Shown piece by piece: positions 11,401-26,733 of a DNA stretch of 64,000 bases. The DNA is from Toxotes chatareus. Its lineage: Eukaryota > Chordata > Actinopteri > Toxotidae. Where the stretch lies: the NCBI GenBank assembly GCA_016801885.1, contig CM028885.1, positions 20,347,834 to 20,411,833 of the forward strand. Direction: 5' to 3'. The notes beneath the pieces were generated by a model, which made no database searches, was not told the origin of the DNA, and was given only the letters and a program-made list of their open reading frames with translations. Position numbers and translations under genes: made by a program. The first letter of the stretch is position 1. Each line of letters begins with the position of its first letter.

Positions 11401-14400
11401 GATGACAGCCTGCAGGCAACCCAAAGCCGAACATCTCTCTGCTGCAAGCCTTAGAAAAATTTAGACATTTGAAGAACAAAGGAGACTGTGTCTTGCTGTC
11501 TGTCCTACTTTGGTCCTATTAACGCCAATATAGAAAGTGACATTTCAGCCGTGGTGGAGGAAGAATTCTGATCCTTTACCTAAGTAAGAGGAGCAATACT
11601 GCAAGATAAAAATACTCAATTACAAGGAAAAGTCCAGCACTGGAAATGTCACTTAAGTAAAAGTATGTATCATCAGCAAATTGTGCTTAAAGTACCAAAA
11701 GTAAAAGTATTCAAGTTCTTATTTTATAAGCTCATATGTTTTGAATGTAAAACCTAATCATCTACCTGTACTAACTATAGCTGTCAGATACATGTAGTTG
11801 AGTAAAAAGCACAAGGAGGCGCAGATCTATGAAGTAACATAAAAGGCAAAAACAAATAATCTAATAAACCCATAAATAAACCCATAAAATAAAGTAAAAT
11901 CTTGATCTGCAAAGTGACAAGTGACTGTGGCAGTGAACAAATGTACTGCAGTAAAAATATTTCCCTCCAAAGTGTTTTGAAATACAAGTGCGAAGTAGCA
12001 CAAAACAGAAATGCTCCAGCACAGAACAAGTGCCTGAATTTTGGACTTAAGTACCGTACATGAATAAATGAACTCACATTACAAGCTCTGCATTTCGGAT
12101 CTGACTTTAAGCGGATGTTTTAATCAATAAGTGCATTGTTTTTGTAATAAAAACAGAACATTATCAGTCTGGAGGTGAATTCTGCCTGTTCACACTATAA
12201 AAACTCAGGAACTCTCCAGGGATTTGATGAAGCCAGATATGAAAGAAAAAAAAAATCAGTTGTTAATAGGACTTTGCTTTCTCTCCTTCTCTGTCTGTCT
12301 CTTGGCATCGCTCACACAGACACACTCACACATGCCCTCCCTGCTCTTGTTTGCATGTTTATCACCACAAACCTCCCTAAATTTGTGCTGTTTATTCAGC
12401 TCATATCTCATTCCTTGCCACACTTTTTATTCATCTGATCTCATTACACTGGGAGCCAGTGTGCATACGAAGGCTCACATTGTTTTTACAAAGATAGCAT
12501 GAGCTCAGCAGACAGTCAGACCCCACCTCCATCAGATAATATCACATGTGTACCAAGTATGTGATCAATAATTGATGAACAACCTCAGAGCTGTTAATTA
12601 GCATCAGGCATGAAGCTGGCGCTCTTACTTTATTCAGCCCAGCCCACTTTATCCCGAGCGACTCTAAAAACACTGTCTGCAGTTACACGCTGAGGCAGAT
12701 GGAGTTGGACAGCTTGAGCAGGTGGTTGTATTACTGTTGTACTGCGGTTTTGAGTGGTTTCCTCTGGTAATCAGCATGATCCTTGTGGGCAAGCAAGAAC
12801 ATCAGCTGCGTCGAGAGTCCATAGGACAATGCTGTGATGATCTGTGTACTTGTTTATAGAATTTTAAGTGCTCTACAGGAATCCAAAAGACTTTTGGCAA
12901 CAGGATTGTAGCTCATATTGATGTTTTTGATTGCATTCGGTCGAAAAATACCTACAGAGCAGATGAAAGACAGAGAGATGGAAAGTTTGTGTGTGTGTGT
13001 GGGGTTGCGTGTGCGGTGATGGGATTCTTTAACACTAATGGCTGTGACCGGCTCTCCCCTGCATGCCACCACAACGTTTAAGTCAGTTTTAATAAAGTCT
13101 AATGAAATGAAATGTCCTCACACAGAAAGGCTTCTGCAATATGTTAGAGTCACCTGTCACCTTTGATGAGATCAGTGGTGGAAAAAATAGTCACATGCTT
13201 CAATTGAGTAAAAGTACCAGTAAAAAAAAAAACGTAAAAGTACTCCGTTACAAGTAAAAGTATAGAAGTTTCAGCAGCACAATAAGCTTTAAAAGTAAAA
13301 TAACTACCACTATTTTTTATTTTTACCACTGATGAATCAGTGTGTAATCATCAGCTTACTGTTGTAGCTGATTGAAGTGGAGCTAGTTTTAACTACCTTA
13401 CAGGTCATTTAGTTCAGTGGTCTGTAACCTAGTGGTTTGGCCGCTCCAAACCAGGGTGTCAAACTAAATCCTAAATCTGAGGGGGCTGTGAGATGATTAA
13501 AGGGGTTGGAAAGAAGACAAAACAAAGATCTGCCATACAAATCTGTATTAATATTTTAGACTTTGAACTGAATATTTGCTTTTCTGGGAAGTATTGGATC
13601 GTTTTATTTCTCTTGGCATCCAACAGTTATTTAAATGAAACTGTCTGTCTCTTTGGTTGCATTGCTAAAATGCTTTTTCTAAGCTCAGTCTTTTCTCTGT
13701 GGAATGTAGTGGAGTAGATGAATAAAGTAGCATAAAATGGAAATACTCAAGCAAAGTCCAGGTACCTTAAAAATGTACTTGAGTGCAGAACTTGAGTAAA
13801 TCCCCACCAGTGGATGAGATCGATTGTGGTTTTGTATGATCACGGTACATTTCTGTTTAGAATACGTGTCTGACTAACTCGGTTATTTACCTTGAGAGCC
13901 CCCGGTGTGTGCTGCCTATTTAATGACTGGAAATGTCGCATTCCTAATTAGAAGTACACCTGCGGCTTCCTGCACCCAGTGGGATACACTCCCCATCTCC
14001 ATAGTCTAATTTGCCAGGGCAGTGCCCAGTTTGTCTGAGTGCCAGTCAACAAAGGCCTTGATTTGCACTTGTATGTTTTTTTTCTCTGGGCCAGATGAGA
14101 CAGTCTCAGCCTCACTCTTGAGGACACTATTAGCGCTCAGCATTGTTTTTGACGTTTGTTGTTGTGACTTCCTCATTTGAAAATGTGACACGAAAGCCTC
14201 TGTAATGTCTGGTGAGAAAATTACTGTCTCAGGTCTTTAATGTCAAGGATTTAGAGACGTGTTGATTACACTTCTAAAGCTCACAATTTAACATGTTATA
14301 CTATACATGTACAAAAACCGATGCGACTGTTTCATGGCTCAGTCGGTGACGACTGTTTTTACGTATGGTTTCTGTACAAATTAAACAAACAAGATGCAAC

Positions 14401-17400
14401 TTACAGAAATATAAACATATTTTTCTATGTTTGCTTTAGATTATGACCAAAGAGAGACACATGGACTTAAGAAAAGAAAGTGGGATGTGATACTTCCAAA
14501 GGAAAAGAAAATTGTGTCAGCCAATCAATGCCTGAGCGTCTAACAGGCTCAAGTAGCTATATTTTGTAAAATTCACAGCATAGTTCACATATATGTCTAA
14601 AATTCCTGAAGCAGACTCCTAATGAATGCTTCTCTCAGCTCCTGAATTATGCAGAGGCATTCTCTATAAAAAAAAAAAAAAAAAAATCACATCAGCTTTG
14701 ACTTGATAGAATGCAAATTTGTGCATTTCCCTGAGGCATTTGGGAGAAAGTAATTAAGCAAAGGACCCTTTGTCTTCACAATGCTTTTTGAGTCATTTCA
14801 TCGCAGGATAAGAAGACTATCTGTCAAGAGGAAAGCTTTCATGTACCATTGAGTGTGTTGACTTTTTCTAATGTATTGTTCTTCTAGACATTTTCCTCAA
14901 AAGTTTTCCCGTGCTGCCGGGAGAGCTGAAGGACAAACTGTTCATCGTTAACGAGGAAGATGGAGGCCTGTCTGATGAGCACATCACCTCTCTGAGGAGG
15001 TATGACTTTGTGCCAAAAAGAAAAAAAAAAAAAGAAAAAAAAAAGCATTCTGATTTGTATTCATTCCTTATGGTGCCATCAGTGGAGCTGAGAGGTGAAT
15101 GACTTTTTGTGCCTGAGTCCGTGGGCGGTTGATGTGTGTTTTCATTGGCAGCGACGAAACCTTTGGAAACCAGCAGCTTAGCAAATCTTCAACAAGGGAT
15201 GAGAGTACATGGCACAGTTAGGACGATGTGAAACAGGGAAAACCACTGCCAGTTCATGTGAGGAGGACACACGGTTTGCACAGCAGTCTTCACGATGTTC
15301 TAATACTAAAGAGCAGCTGCCAGAACCTTTTACCAGAGCAGCTTACTAATAAAAGTTTTATCTCGGGTTATTTGTGGAGATGGAAACTGTTGACATGCCC
15401 TCAGGAATTTAACACTGAAAGCTGGTAAAATGCTTCCTGATTCTTACCTGCAGTTTACTCAGTGGCCCAGGATACTGACCTCCTGGATGGCGAGAGTGAT
15501 CTAATGTACTGTGTGGAGAATTTTATTTATTCTATGAAAGTGTAATATATATTTTAATGCGCCGTGGCGTAGGCCCGAGGAATACAATCTTGAAAGAACC
15601 ACTCCCAACAGGTGCTGCAATATTAATGACCGGTGCTACTCCAGCGGCACATAGCCTGGCTCATGAAAAAGTGAATGTCTTTGGTTTGAGGTCAGAACGC
15701 ATGGAAATGACAGAAGGAGAAGGTCCAATTTAAGATGACGGGGTTCAAACTCAGTGCAAGTGAGTAAAAGGCTGTTCCCATCAGCGTCTTGCTGCTTTTT
15801 AGAAGCTGACGGGGACCATCAGCGCTACTTGGCTTTTAATCTCTTCCTTTTCTCCAGGCTACTGGAAATCAATGTCATGGCATCAGTCCAAGGGAGGCAG
15901 ATAGAGAACATGTTTCGACATAAAGTGGAAAGTACACATGAGAGAAGAACAAATATCACGAACTAAAATGTGTATGTTTTAATTCTTCGATTGGACAAAT
16001 AAGGACTGATAAGTCGCACATAGGTTCATTAATGCTTTCTGGCCTTTGAAGGTATAAATGGGGCTTTTCAAATTCGCAGATGATCACGTGTTAATTAGAC
16101 GACATATACAGTTTGCAGAGTTGCAATCAGTGGTGCTGGTATTTCCCAGCAGCTGCAGATGATCACTGTCGGCCACAGTTTCTGTGCTGCTCCTTTACAC
16201 ATCATGTAAAATGTGAATAAATATACTTTTATGAACATATTAATATTGTACATTACAAGAAAATGAGCTTAATTTTTTTGAGATGGCCTAAAAATTTGAT
16301 TCTGAGGTTTTCACTATCTCAATTCCACGAGTGGCCGAGGAGGTAGTTATTTATCAAACATTAAAAATTTATAGCCGATTGTATTTCAGCAGCAGGAATC
16401 TAATCCATAGCTCCCTATACTGCAGATTATTAGAGGAGGCCATACAAAAATGTTCACTATGGCAACTACAGACATCAGCTCTGCAAGGAAACTTTACTTT
16501 TACTCTTTACTTTTATGACTGTTGTAAAGCTTTTTCTCCATTCTTTCTGTTGAGGATATATGTGTGTGTGTGTGGGTGTGGGTGTGTGCGTGTGCGATAA
16601 CCTTAGTGTGTATTCACCAGACTCTGCAGTTTCCCCTCAATTCTAAGAACTAAAGTTTTTTTTAAACTCATAATTTTCATTTTATTATCCAAAACTTTAC
16701 TCGGTTAACTCACTTCTGTCATCACCATCGTTTTTGGCCGCAGCTATTTTGGGAGAAAAATCTCTAAAAGTAGCTGCTGCTGAACGTTGTGAAGCATTTT
16801 GCAGCTAAAGAGCCAGATATTTCAGTCAGGAGTTGGTGGAGACCAAACACAGAGCTAAAGAAAGAGTACATTTTCAACGTGTAAAAAAAAAAAAAAGAAA
16901 AAAAGCAACTGCTTGCAAACAAGTTCACCATATCTTTACATTACTGTATTCAATTACTTGAAAGGGACAACACACATTCATTAAAATCCTTATTTTGTAA
17001 ATGGGTCAGATTTAGCCAAACGGCTAAATGGGTAGGTTGATAGTAAAACAAACACAACTTAGGGAAAGCAGACAAAAAAGGGACAGATAAATGAGAGGGA
17101 GGTTGTTGCAGTAAGATGTGTGATGCCAGGAAACAACTGGCTAAAAGACTAAGCTTGTTTTGTTACTGGTATGATGCACTGACTTCTATTGACAGACACC
17201 ATGGAAGGAGCAAGACTGAGAACATAAATGAACCTAATATTTTTCTATGACATTAAATATTTGTGACTAAGTAAACAACATCAGAATTTAAATAAATGTC
17301 TGCAGGCACTACCTATTACAAATTTAACACTCGAAACTCAGCTAATGCGCTTCTTCTGGACTGGGTGATTGTGGTTTGATCAGATTTGATTGACAGTGAC

Positions 17401-20400
17401 CAAACAGTCCAGCAACTGTCACCAGCTACTCAGCTCTGCTTTCAGACCAGTGAGAAGAGCACAGAGAAGAAAGAAAGAAAGAATTACAGAAAACGTTTAA
17501 GGCCTTATTTTTAAAACTAGCATGTGCATTTAATAAGATACTGTCATGTTTGTTCTTATGTTTAAGGTATGTCCCCACCGTGGATGATGTGGAAATGTAC
17601 AAATCCCACAAGGGACCCGTGACAGAACTGCACATTGTGGACCAGTACATGATGGAGGTATAGTTTCCCCATATTAGAACAGAGTTGTGATTACAGAGCT
17701 GAGATTGCGCCTTCCTTCCAATTTGACTTGCAACAGCACGACCAAAGCAAAATCTAATGCGGCTCTTGCTCGTGCGGGGCTTTCTTTGAGAGGGCTTGTT
17801 GAGCCTTCATTCACCTGTGTCCTAATTCACACACTGTGGGTGTCATGACAGGCTCTTACCATTCATCTGGTTATCACCTTCCAGCATGCCTGGCAGTCAT
17901 CTGACACATGTGTGGTTGGCTCAAGGCTGCAGGAGGGGGGGTAACAGATGAACAGCAGGATCAGCCCACAGTGCCTCTCAGGAATATTTGACATCAGGCA
18001 TAACATACTTCATATGTAAGAGTCAGTCAGGGCGACTCTTACAGAAACCTCATGTAAACAGACAACATAATCAGTCCTCTTTACTGCTGCCAACTACAGC
18101 AGGTACTCAAATACTGCACTTAACAGACCCTGAAATGCCATCAGTCGAAACTTCTAAGATTAGAAATGATTTCTCACTCTAATGTTCTGCAATTTTCACC
18201 GCCATTCCACATATTCTCGCACTGAAACCCATTAAATTATTAAAGGAAATGAGAGGGCTGACACGTTCTTTCCACTATTTTATTTTAGATAATGAAAATA
18301 ATCATTAGTTGCAGCACTATTTGCATTCTAAACAGACTAAACTAAGATGAGGAACATGGCAAACATTACACCTGCTAAGCAGGTCACTGTTAGTGTGCTG
18401 ACATTAGCATTTAGCTTCAAGCACCGCTGTTGCTAAATACAGTCTCACAGAGCTGCCAGCATGGCTGTAGGCTCTCAGTCTTGTTTTCCTTTAGACAGCT
18501 GGAAATCGTCTGATTATCTAACAGCTCTGAATAATCACTTTCTGTGGAAGACCTAAGAATGGAATCAAATTTTACACCATTACAGAAAATGTTCAATATA
18601 TTAGCATTGAAGTACTGACCTTTTCCTTAATTGAACCAATCAAATCCTAATCATGCTTTGTGGGCTGTCATACTCTATTATGTAGCTCTACACTGTACAG
18701 ATGTGGGCAAAAGGGTTGATACTCTTCTGTTTAAAAAAACAATTTTCTCTGAAAATAAGTGGAAACTGACAAAAATAATTGGCATCCACTTCCCTCTTTT
18801 CCGTAATCAATAAAACAGACATGCTGCTTTTGATTTTTGATGTAGCCAATTATTTTAAATAATACAGTACAAATGAAAATGTTACGGACAAAAATATCAG
18901 GAACATATTTTGTGACACACCCTTTTGAGGCATCTTTTGGATTAAGATCAGGACTCATAGCAGGTCACTTCAGAGGTCACCCGTCCTTTTAGATGACGTG
19001 ATGTTTTGGGTCATTATCCTGTTGGAGGAGCTATGAGCTCTCTGACATCCCGATAATCTTCTGATTTCACTGTGTCCTGCACAGACCGAAGGCACCCTGT
19101 GTCAGTCGCAGCAAAGCAATCGTAACTGAGCCTCCTCCATGTTTCACAGTGGGGATCCTGTTCTTTTCTCTGAAAGCTTTATTTTGTCTTCTGTGAACAC
19201 AGAGCTGATATGACTTCACAAAAAAAACTCTCCTTTTGTTTCATTTGTCACAAGCACTGTGGCTTCTTAACATGCATTTTAGCAAACTCCAGTCAGGCTT
19301 TCTTATCTTTCTTCTCTCAAAAGCGGTGTCTTCCTGGGGTTTCCTGCTTTGACATTTGGTGTGAATGGACTGTGAACTGGATTGTGTGTTTCCACCATTC
19401 AAACTATCCTTCTTTTCAATCTGGGGTTAATTTTCCTCTTCCTGTCAGGCCAAGAAATGTTGGCTACAGTTACACGGACCTCAAAATTCTTAATAAAATT
19501 AGCAGCCGTGGTCACGGGGAACATTAAGCTGCTGTGAGATGGTCTCACAGCCTTTACCTTGACCATGCTCAGGCAATTACTTTCTTCCTTATCTCCTCAG
19601 ACAAGTCTTTTCTTTCTCCTGTCCATGTTCAGTGTTGTGCACACAGTGATACCAAACAGCACAATGAGCACTTTTCTCCATTTAAACAGGCTGAATGACT
19701 GATTATGAGAATGAAAACACCTGTGGCATTAAGTGAAGAGCGTACTCTGCTTGAACTATCGCCACAATCCACTGATTTATCACCACTGATAAGGGGAGTC
19801 GATGACTTTGTCCCGGCCATTTTAAAAAATCTTTGTAAAATTAGCGATAATTCAACTCTTATCGCAGCTTCCTGGTTTTAATCTGCTGCAAACTAAAGGT
19901 ATGCAGGCATGCGTGACAGAAGGGCTTTTAATTTCAACACTTCAACACTCAGGAAGAATGGAGCCTTTTTTTCACTGAGGTGTAAGGGTACCAACACTTT
20001 TGGCTATGAGCTAATCAGCCACAACATTAAAACCAGTTACCGGTGTTAATGTTGTGGCGGATCAGATTATGAGGTCTTTGAATGTTCTTGAATGTTACTA
20101 AACCATGTCAGCTGAGTCATCGTTTCACTGCAGAAATCCCAGAGTATTCCCTCTTACAGCTTAAATTTGTTAACCCTGAGAGTTTCTGCTCCAGCATCTA
20201 AAATAAAATCAGCAAAACACCTGATGTGATCACTTTCAACTTGGTGATTAATGTGTGGATGCAGTTTTAGCCCAGAGGAATTAAATTCTAACAGTGCCGC
20301 CTTGGCGTGGAATCTGTTAACCTCCCATTAGAAATTTAAAATGTGACAAGATGAGGAGCATGGTGCTCGAAAGCGTGGAGGATGACACATTCTGGGATTT

Positions 20401-22121
20401 TTTTTTTTTTTAATAGCCAAATGATTACATGGTCTGAATCTCTAACAGTAATCCTAACATCTTTCCTAGACTATCCGTGAGAGCAGGTGCCCTTTGGCTT
20501 TTGGGAGATGGTAGCCGTGCATGAGCGAGACGGTCTGACAACGTGGAGTGATTTATTAGAGGTTAGCACCGACACAAAGGTCGACTAGGCAGCTCAGCCA
20601 ATCGTTTCAAGGTGTCAAGCCTTAAGTTTCTCTGCTAAATCAGCCTGTCGACAGGCCCGCAGCACTCCACTTTCGCCTCAGGTAATCCTGCCAAAGAACT
20701 CGAGTCTGCGAGAACAAGCCGCAGCCATCCACAGACTGTTTCTCCCCACAGCATCTCCCAGCAGCGCCGGCGCCGTTGAGATTGCTCTGAATAATCACAT
20801 GGAAATAGCTTGTGTGATGATGCGATAATTGCACTCTCTTCTGTATTTATACAGTTTGTTACACTCACTTTTCCCTGATGCAGATGTGCAACATACCGCA
20901 CCTGAGCACACAACTCGACCTGCTGCTGATTCTGAGAGAGCTCCCGATCAGCATGAACGACCTGCAGCCTGTGAGTTTACTCGATCACCTACAGAGTCGA
21001 CACAAAGGTTGAATCACATGTTGAGCTGTTTTAAAGCCTAGTCCGTTCCCACAACCTGGAAAAGGCTAAAACCACAGACACACGATGAAACACGAATTTG
21101 TTCTGTAATGCAAATGCTAATGTTCAGATACATGGTGGCTTTAGACATAAATGAAAAGCACATCTGGGGACAAACTGACATTAATACTTGAAAGCATTTT
21201 TCTCTCCAGTCTGGGTTTTATGTTTCAAGTGGTGAGTGAAGTAGTTTCTATTCTATTTGCTGGATGGTTAAGTGTCTTGAAAACAGAAAGGTTTGAGAGG
21301 CACTTTAAGACACCTCTCTTCATTTGATGGAGGGAAGAAAAGGTGGATCTTAATCAAATCAAATCCCATTTTTTTCTGTAGGTGGTGTAAAACAGCTTTT
21401 TTTTTTTATTGTCATCAGAAACCCAATGAAAACCCACTTTGGGGTTTTCACAAGGGACGACTGTGAAAGAATTCATAAATTTAACTTCATTCTCCAAAGT
21501 TATGGACTCTCTTCAAAGAAATACACTCTTAAATTAATACAGGTAAAACTAAATAAAAAAAAAAAACATACACAAAGTTACAGTTTAAATATAATTTTTT
21601 TTTTTTTTAGCTTATTTTAGCATTTTCTTAACCCACACACACTTAGCCAAGTGCTTAAGGCTGGTGCAGCGTAAGTATTTAGACATGCCAGGTTCATCAT
21701 TAGTCAGACTAATCGTTAACACTCTTATAGAGGATTGTTGTTTATTGGCATTGGGGACTGCAGGGTGTGAAGATATTGCAGTCAGACAAGAATACCTCCC
21801 AGCTCCTCTGTCGTTTTTTTTTTTTTTTTTGCTTTCTTTTCTTTTTATTTGATTCTCTCAAGCTTCTGTTTCTTTCAGCATCAGTGCTTCAGCCCTAATC
21901 TCTTGTCTGCTGACTGTCTGAGAATGAAGAGAAACAATGGATAAGAATGATGGCACTGTAATCCATTGACTGTGACAGTAATTTTTCTTTGTCTAAAACA
22001 CAGAGACAAACATATTGTGTGCTGGCGAGATGACTCGACAAGAAAGATTAGCAATTTCATTAAGTTTCAATTTACTCTTGGTTGTTTCTTCCTGATGTTG
22101 TTTCTCTTTCTACTGCCTTAG

Positions 22122-22161
<40 letters not shown>

Positions 22162-25100
22162 CGATCAAGCATTGGTATTTGTGCTATGTAGCAAAAAGTG
22201 TGCTGTTCTCTAATCTATAATCCACAGAGTGCCACTATCTTACAGTACATGTTTAAACATTGAGAGGTTAGGGTCCTCTCTGTTGCAAAATCCTTTCGAT
22301 CCTGTGGTTAGAAGGAGTCAGGTAATAACAATCCGAGTCTGAAACAAGTTAAGGCGACTTGAGAACTAATAGCCAGGAGCACAGAGAAGTAGTCACCACG
22401 TGAGATGACGGAACGATCTGGCGAGGGTTGACAGACAAACCGAGCCTCTTATACTCTTGCTGGGAAGGTAGATTGCCCACAGGTGAACGGAATCACCTTG
22501 ATGAGAATGAGGGAGGTGCCGTCCTGGAATCCACACACCCACACCTACACACATACACACACACACACACAGGAAGACAGCAGGCAACCCCAGAGGCAGC
22601 AGAGCTGCCTCATGACAGATCCTCTGACATGACAGACTTCTTAAGGCCCTCACATTAAGGAGGATTTACCCACCACCTGACAGGCAGGGCTTGAGAAGAG
22701 AAAATGGAGAAGCCACCACCTGGGGAATGCTCCTCACCTACAGTGGTGCTTGTTGGTGCTAAGTTTCACTGCCAGGATGACAGATTTTACTCTGCATCGT
22801 GGACCCGGCTCCTTCCTTCAGCTGTTTGCTGTGCTCCGTCTGCACCCATTTCCAAATATAAATAAGAGAGTCAAAGACACAGAACCAAAGCTAGTGATGC
22901 AGTAAACAGGAAGCGCTCTGGACAGGCAGGTATTCCCTGAAGCTGTCCAGTGCAGAAGCAAATCCAAATGAAACTTTTTTTTTCTTCCTTGAAATGTGGT
23001 CTGACCACAATCATATGAGTGTTTTAAATCAGGTTCTTCGGGTTTGATTGGCTTGCTCAAAAGTGAGAATGGATGCAAATGCAGAGTGATATGGAGCCGT
23101 AGTGAGATACTGACCTGCAGACCTGCTGACCTCAATTTTCATTAGCCCTATCTGGGACTCTCTCACGGACGGTTGCCATAAAAGAAGCTTAGGGAATATG
23201 TTGCTTATGTTTTGTTGCTCATGGTTATGACACATGAGCTAACAGTCAAGTTTAACCTGATGGGAGGGGTTGGCCAGCTGCCACAGGTCTCATTTGATTA
23301 GGGACATTTATGCAAAATTGTGATATAAAACCCTTAAAGTAACAAGCAACACACAACATCACACTTCCAGTTTTTTCAATAATGATTACACAATTCACTT
23401 CTTGAGTTATTTTTGTCAAGTTACCTTCCCAGACAAATCAGAGAGCCCGTCTAAAAGTAGCTTAAATGATACCATGTGCTGGGCTGTTTGAAATTATTGT
23501 TCATGCAAACTACAGGCGTTTACCACAATGGTGCAGATGGTCCTGTGCAAAGCCAGCTAATATGGTGTAGCTGGATATCTGCTTTCTCTTCTGTGTAACT
23601 AAGGACGTCCCACTGGAAGGTTTTGGGAAGATATTCTTAAACCAGGAGCATATGGTGGGAGTGTTGTTGCTGGCTGGCACGGCCCTTCTTTGGAATAGCT
23701 AACTCTTTGTCAAGGACTACGATTCCCAAAGCGTCAACTCCTTTTTCCTCCAACACACCAACAGCAAAACATAAAATTCTACTTTCATTTCTTTCAGTTT
23801 TTCAGTCTGATTTCTCTCTATATTCAACATGAGAGAGACATGACAGAGAGAAACTGTGCAATATTCTAGAGGGATATTTGTACTTGACACAATTGCACAC
23901 CAAGTAATAATCTTTCCAAACAAGACCCTGATTATTCATGTTACAGGGTCAAATGAGGTGTTGCGAGATGGCTGTTTATCTTCATGATATAAAATACTCA
24001 AGCCAAAAATACTTATTTTTGTTTGCACTTTTGTCAGCACAGAGAACCCACAAACAAGCTTCACACTCATTCCCCTTAAATTTCATAAAGTTGATGTGTG
24101 GAGAAATGAATGTGAGAGCCCGTGTGCGGCTGGATTACAGAACGAAATGACTTTGCTCTGTGCCCTTGTGTTTGTCTTCCAGCTGATTAACCAGAAGATC
24201 AAAATGTGCATGCAGCTGTACAACTGCAGGTCATTTGTTTCCGTGCTGGAGTACCTCCTTGGCATTGGCAATTACCTCAACGAGAATGCCGGAAAGGAAA
24301 AGGCCAAGGGATTCCGTCTCTCCTCCTTAACTAAAGTACGGCTCCACCGCTGTTTCCTGACCTTTGATTGAGTTGCAGCACTAGGCTAATAAGACTATTC
24401 ATTGATATACACAGCAGGGCTTCTGTGCATCTTCTTTCAATTTTCTGTCTCATCCTTCCTGTTCCGGTCATTTGGGTTCACTCAGGTCTTTGACACAATC
24501 ATTCTGACAGGTTTTGATTGCATCACTGCCTGGCTTCACAGGAGAAATGAAACTTTGCCCATAGTATGGCCACAAGTGGCTGAATCTCTCAGAAGTGAAT
24601 CATCAGTTAGACATTTTGGGAAATACACTTATTGGCTTTGTACCACTCTCATATTTGTCCAGTAAAATCCACAGCTATAGTCGGCACCCAGTGAGCTTAA
24701 CTTAGCACAAAGACTGGAAACATGGAGAAAAACGAATGAGATATATCATGTTAATTTGCAAGCTTTAGAGGTGGTGCTAGGTAGATTTAGTTTACCAGCA
24801 CCTTTAACCCACACAAATTAAAAAGTTCTCTTAATCTGTACAAAAATCTACTCCTTGGCCAGGACCAGTAACTTCATTTTTCCCACACCTCACCAGACTT
24901 CCTGCTTCACCCCCGTCATGATTACAACGGCCACTAGAGGTCACCTAACAATAAAATGCAACTATGGCTTGTAACTAGCTGCTTGCACCGACGACCTAAG
25001 GGCTTGTTTCTTTAGAGGACAGTTTCATCTGTTGGACAGACATAAGAGTGGTGTCAATTGTCTCATCTATCCCTGGGCAAGAAAGCAAATAAGTACGTTC

Positions 25101-26690
25101 CTCAAAATTATTCTTTTAAGGTTCAGAAGTTGATAAATGATGAATGTATAGTTTTTACTGAGGGGTTTGTGAAAGTGTTTTCTTCCCTCCTCTGAATTTA
25201 TTTTGAACCACTCTTTTGTGTGCAAGACCATCTACAGGGAAGGTTTGAGGGGCAGTGCTCTTAGCGCAGAAGTAAAACATTCTCCGCTCCATTTAATGAA
25301 GCCAAGGCCCCGTGTTCCCTGGGAGGTGTTTCCAGGTCTAATTGAGAAGAGTAAACTGTTGCTGCTCGAGACAGACTCTCATCAAATTAAAGGCTGACTG
25401 CTTCCAAGAAAAATGCATTGAGGTTACTGAAGATATTTTGGGGGGTTCTTGTTTTTTTTCTCACTTGTGAGCATCAATACTTGGTGCATGTCTTGTATAC
25501 GTATCCCTCAGAGGCTGGCCTGAGCCTTAAATTGGTAAACAACATAGCCTAGAAAAAGACTATGAGTGCCTATCACAGGATTAGAGAGGTCCCACTTGCA
25601 TTTCAATTATGGGGCACCATCTAATGCAGCATGGCTTGAATTTTAGAGTCATCATTACCATTTTATACAAATATAACACAATATGAAAGCAATCACGGTC
25701 ACTCCTGCTACAGTTACTGCTCGCACTCCACTGTCTAAGAGTAAAAATAAAAATAGAAAAACTACAAAAAACATATGTGGTATTTACAAACTGTTTTACA
25801 ATCAGTATAACTGTGAATAGAATCTGTGTGCTGCCATCCTATTCTGTCCCTGACCTTAAGGAGGCTGCATTTTTTTTTTGCCACAGCACAAATAGGAGTA
25901 GATATTCAGTGCACATACAGTATTTCAGTATGTCGCCTTCCCTTTATGTTATAAGTTCTTGTGCTGTGTGGCAGGGAACTACAGGTTTTTATAGCCTTTA
26001 TATAGCTCTTATAGCTTTTTTTTTTTTTTACTCTGTTTTCTCTTTCCCTAGCTCTCTCAGCTCCGCGGGAGAGACAGGAAGTTCACCTTGCTCCATGCCC
26101 TTGTGGAGCAGATCATGTTGCATGAACCGTGCTTGGCCACTTTTACCCAGGAGTTGGCAGAATTTGAAACTGTCCCTGGAGGTATTTGCTAATCAAGATT
26201 TGATAGAAGCTGAAAAAATCTGTGTGGTACTTTTCAATTGAGGTCTGTTAAGTCGACTGTGTATTTTCTGTGTGTGTCCCTGTGTGTTTTTTTTTTCCTC
26301 TCTGTTTTGGACAGCTTCCATCAAGGGCCTGACCGCAGAAGTAGATGGTGAGTAGATCACATTTTACTACTGTGTCCAAAGACTGTTGTTCTTAAATTTG
26401 CTGAGACCACTGTAAAACTGACCCTCCTTTTTGTGCCAACGCAAGTTGTTTGTGAGGAAGTGTGATAGTTACATTTACTTCTGTATTTGTAGTTCGAGTA
26501 TACTTTTCTGAAACACCATGAGCTCATTGTCTAGGTTCTATACAGGCTCAGTCCAATATACTGTCTATATGATGACTTACAAACAGTTGCCACAAGCACA
26601 AATGAAACTCTTCACAGGATCACACAGGAGACAGCGTCTGATTTAAAGCAGCTATTTGCTTCAGTGGTCAAATATGATGGATGGTAACCG

Positions 26691-26733
<43 letters not shown>

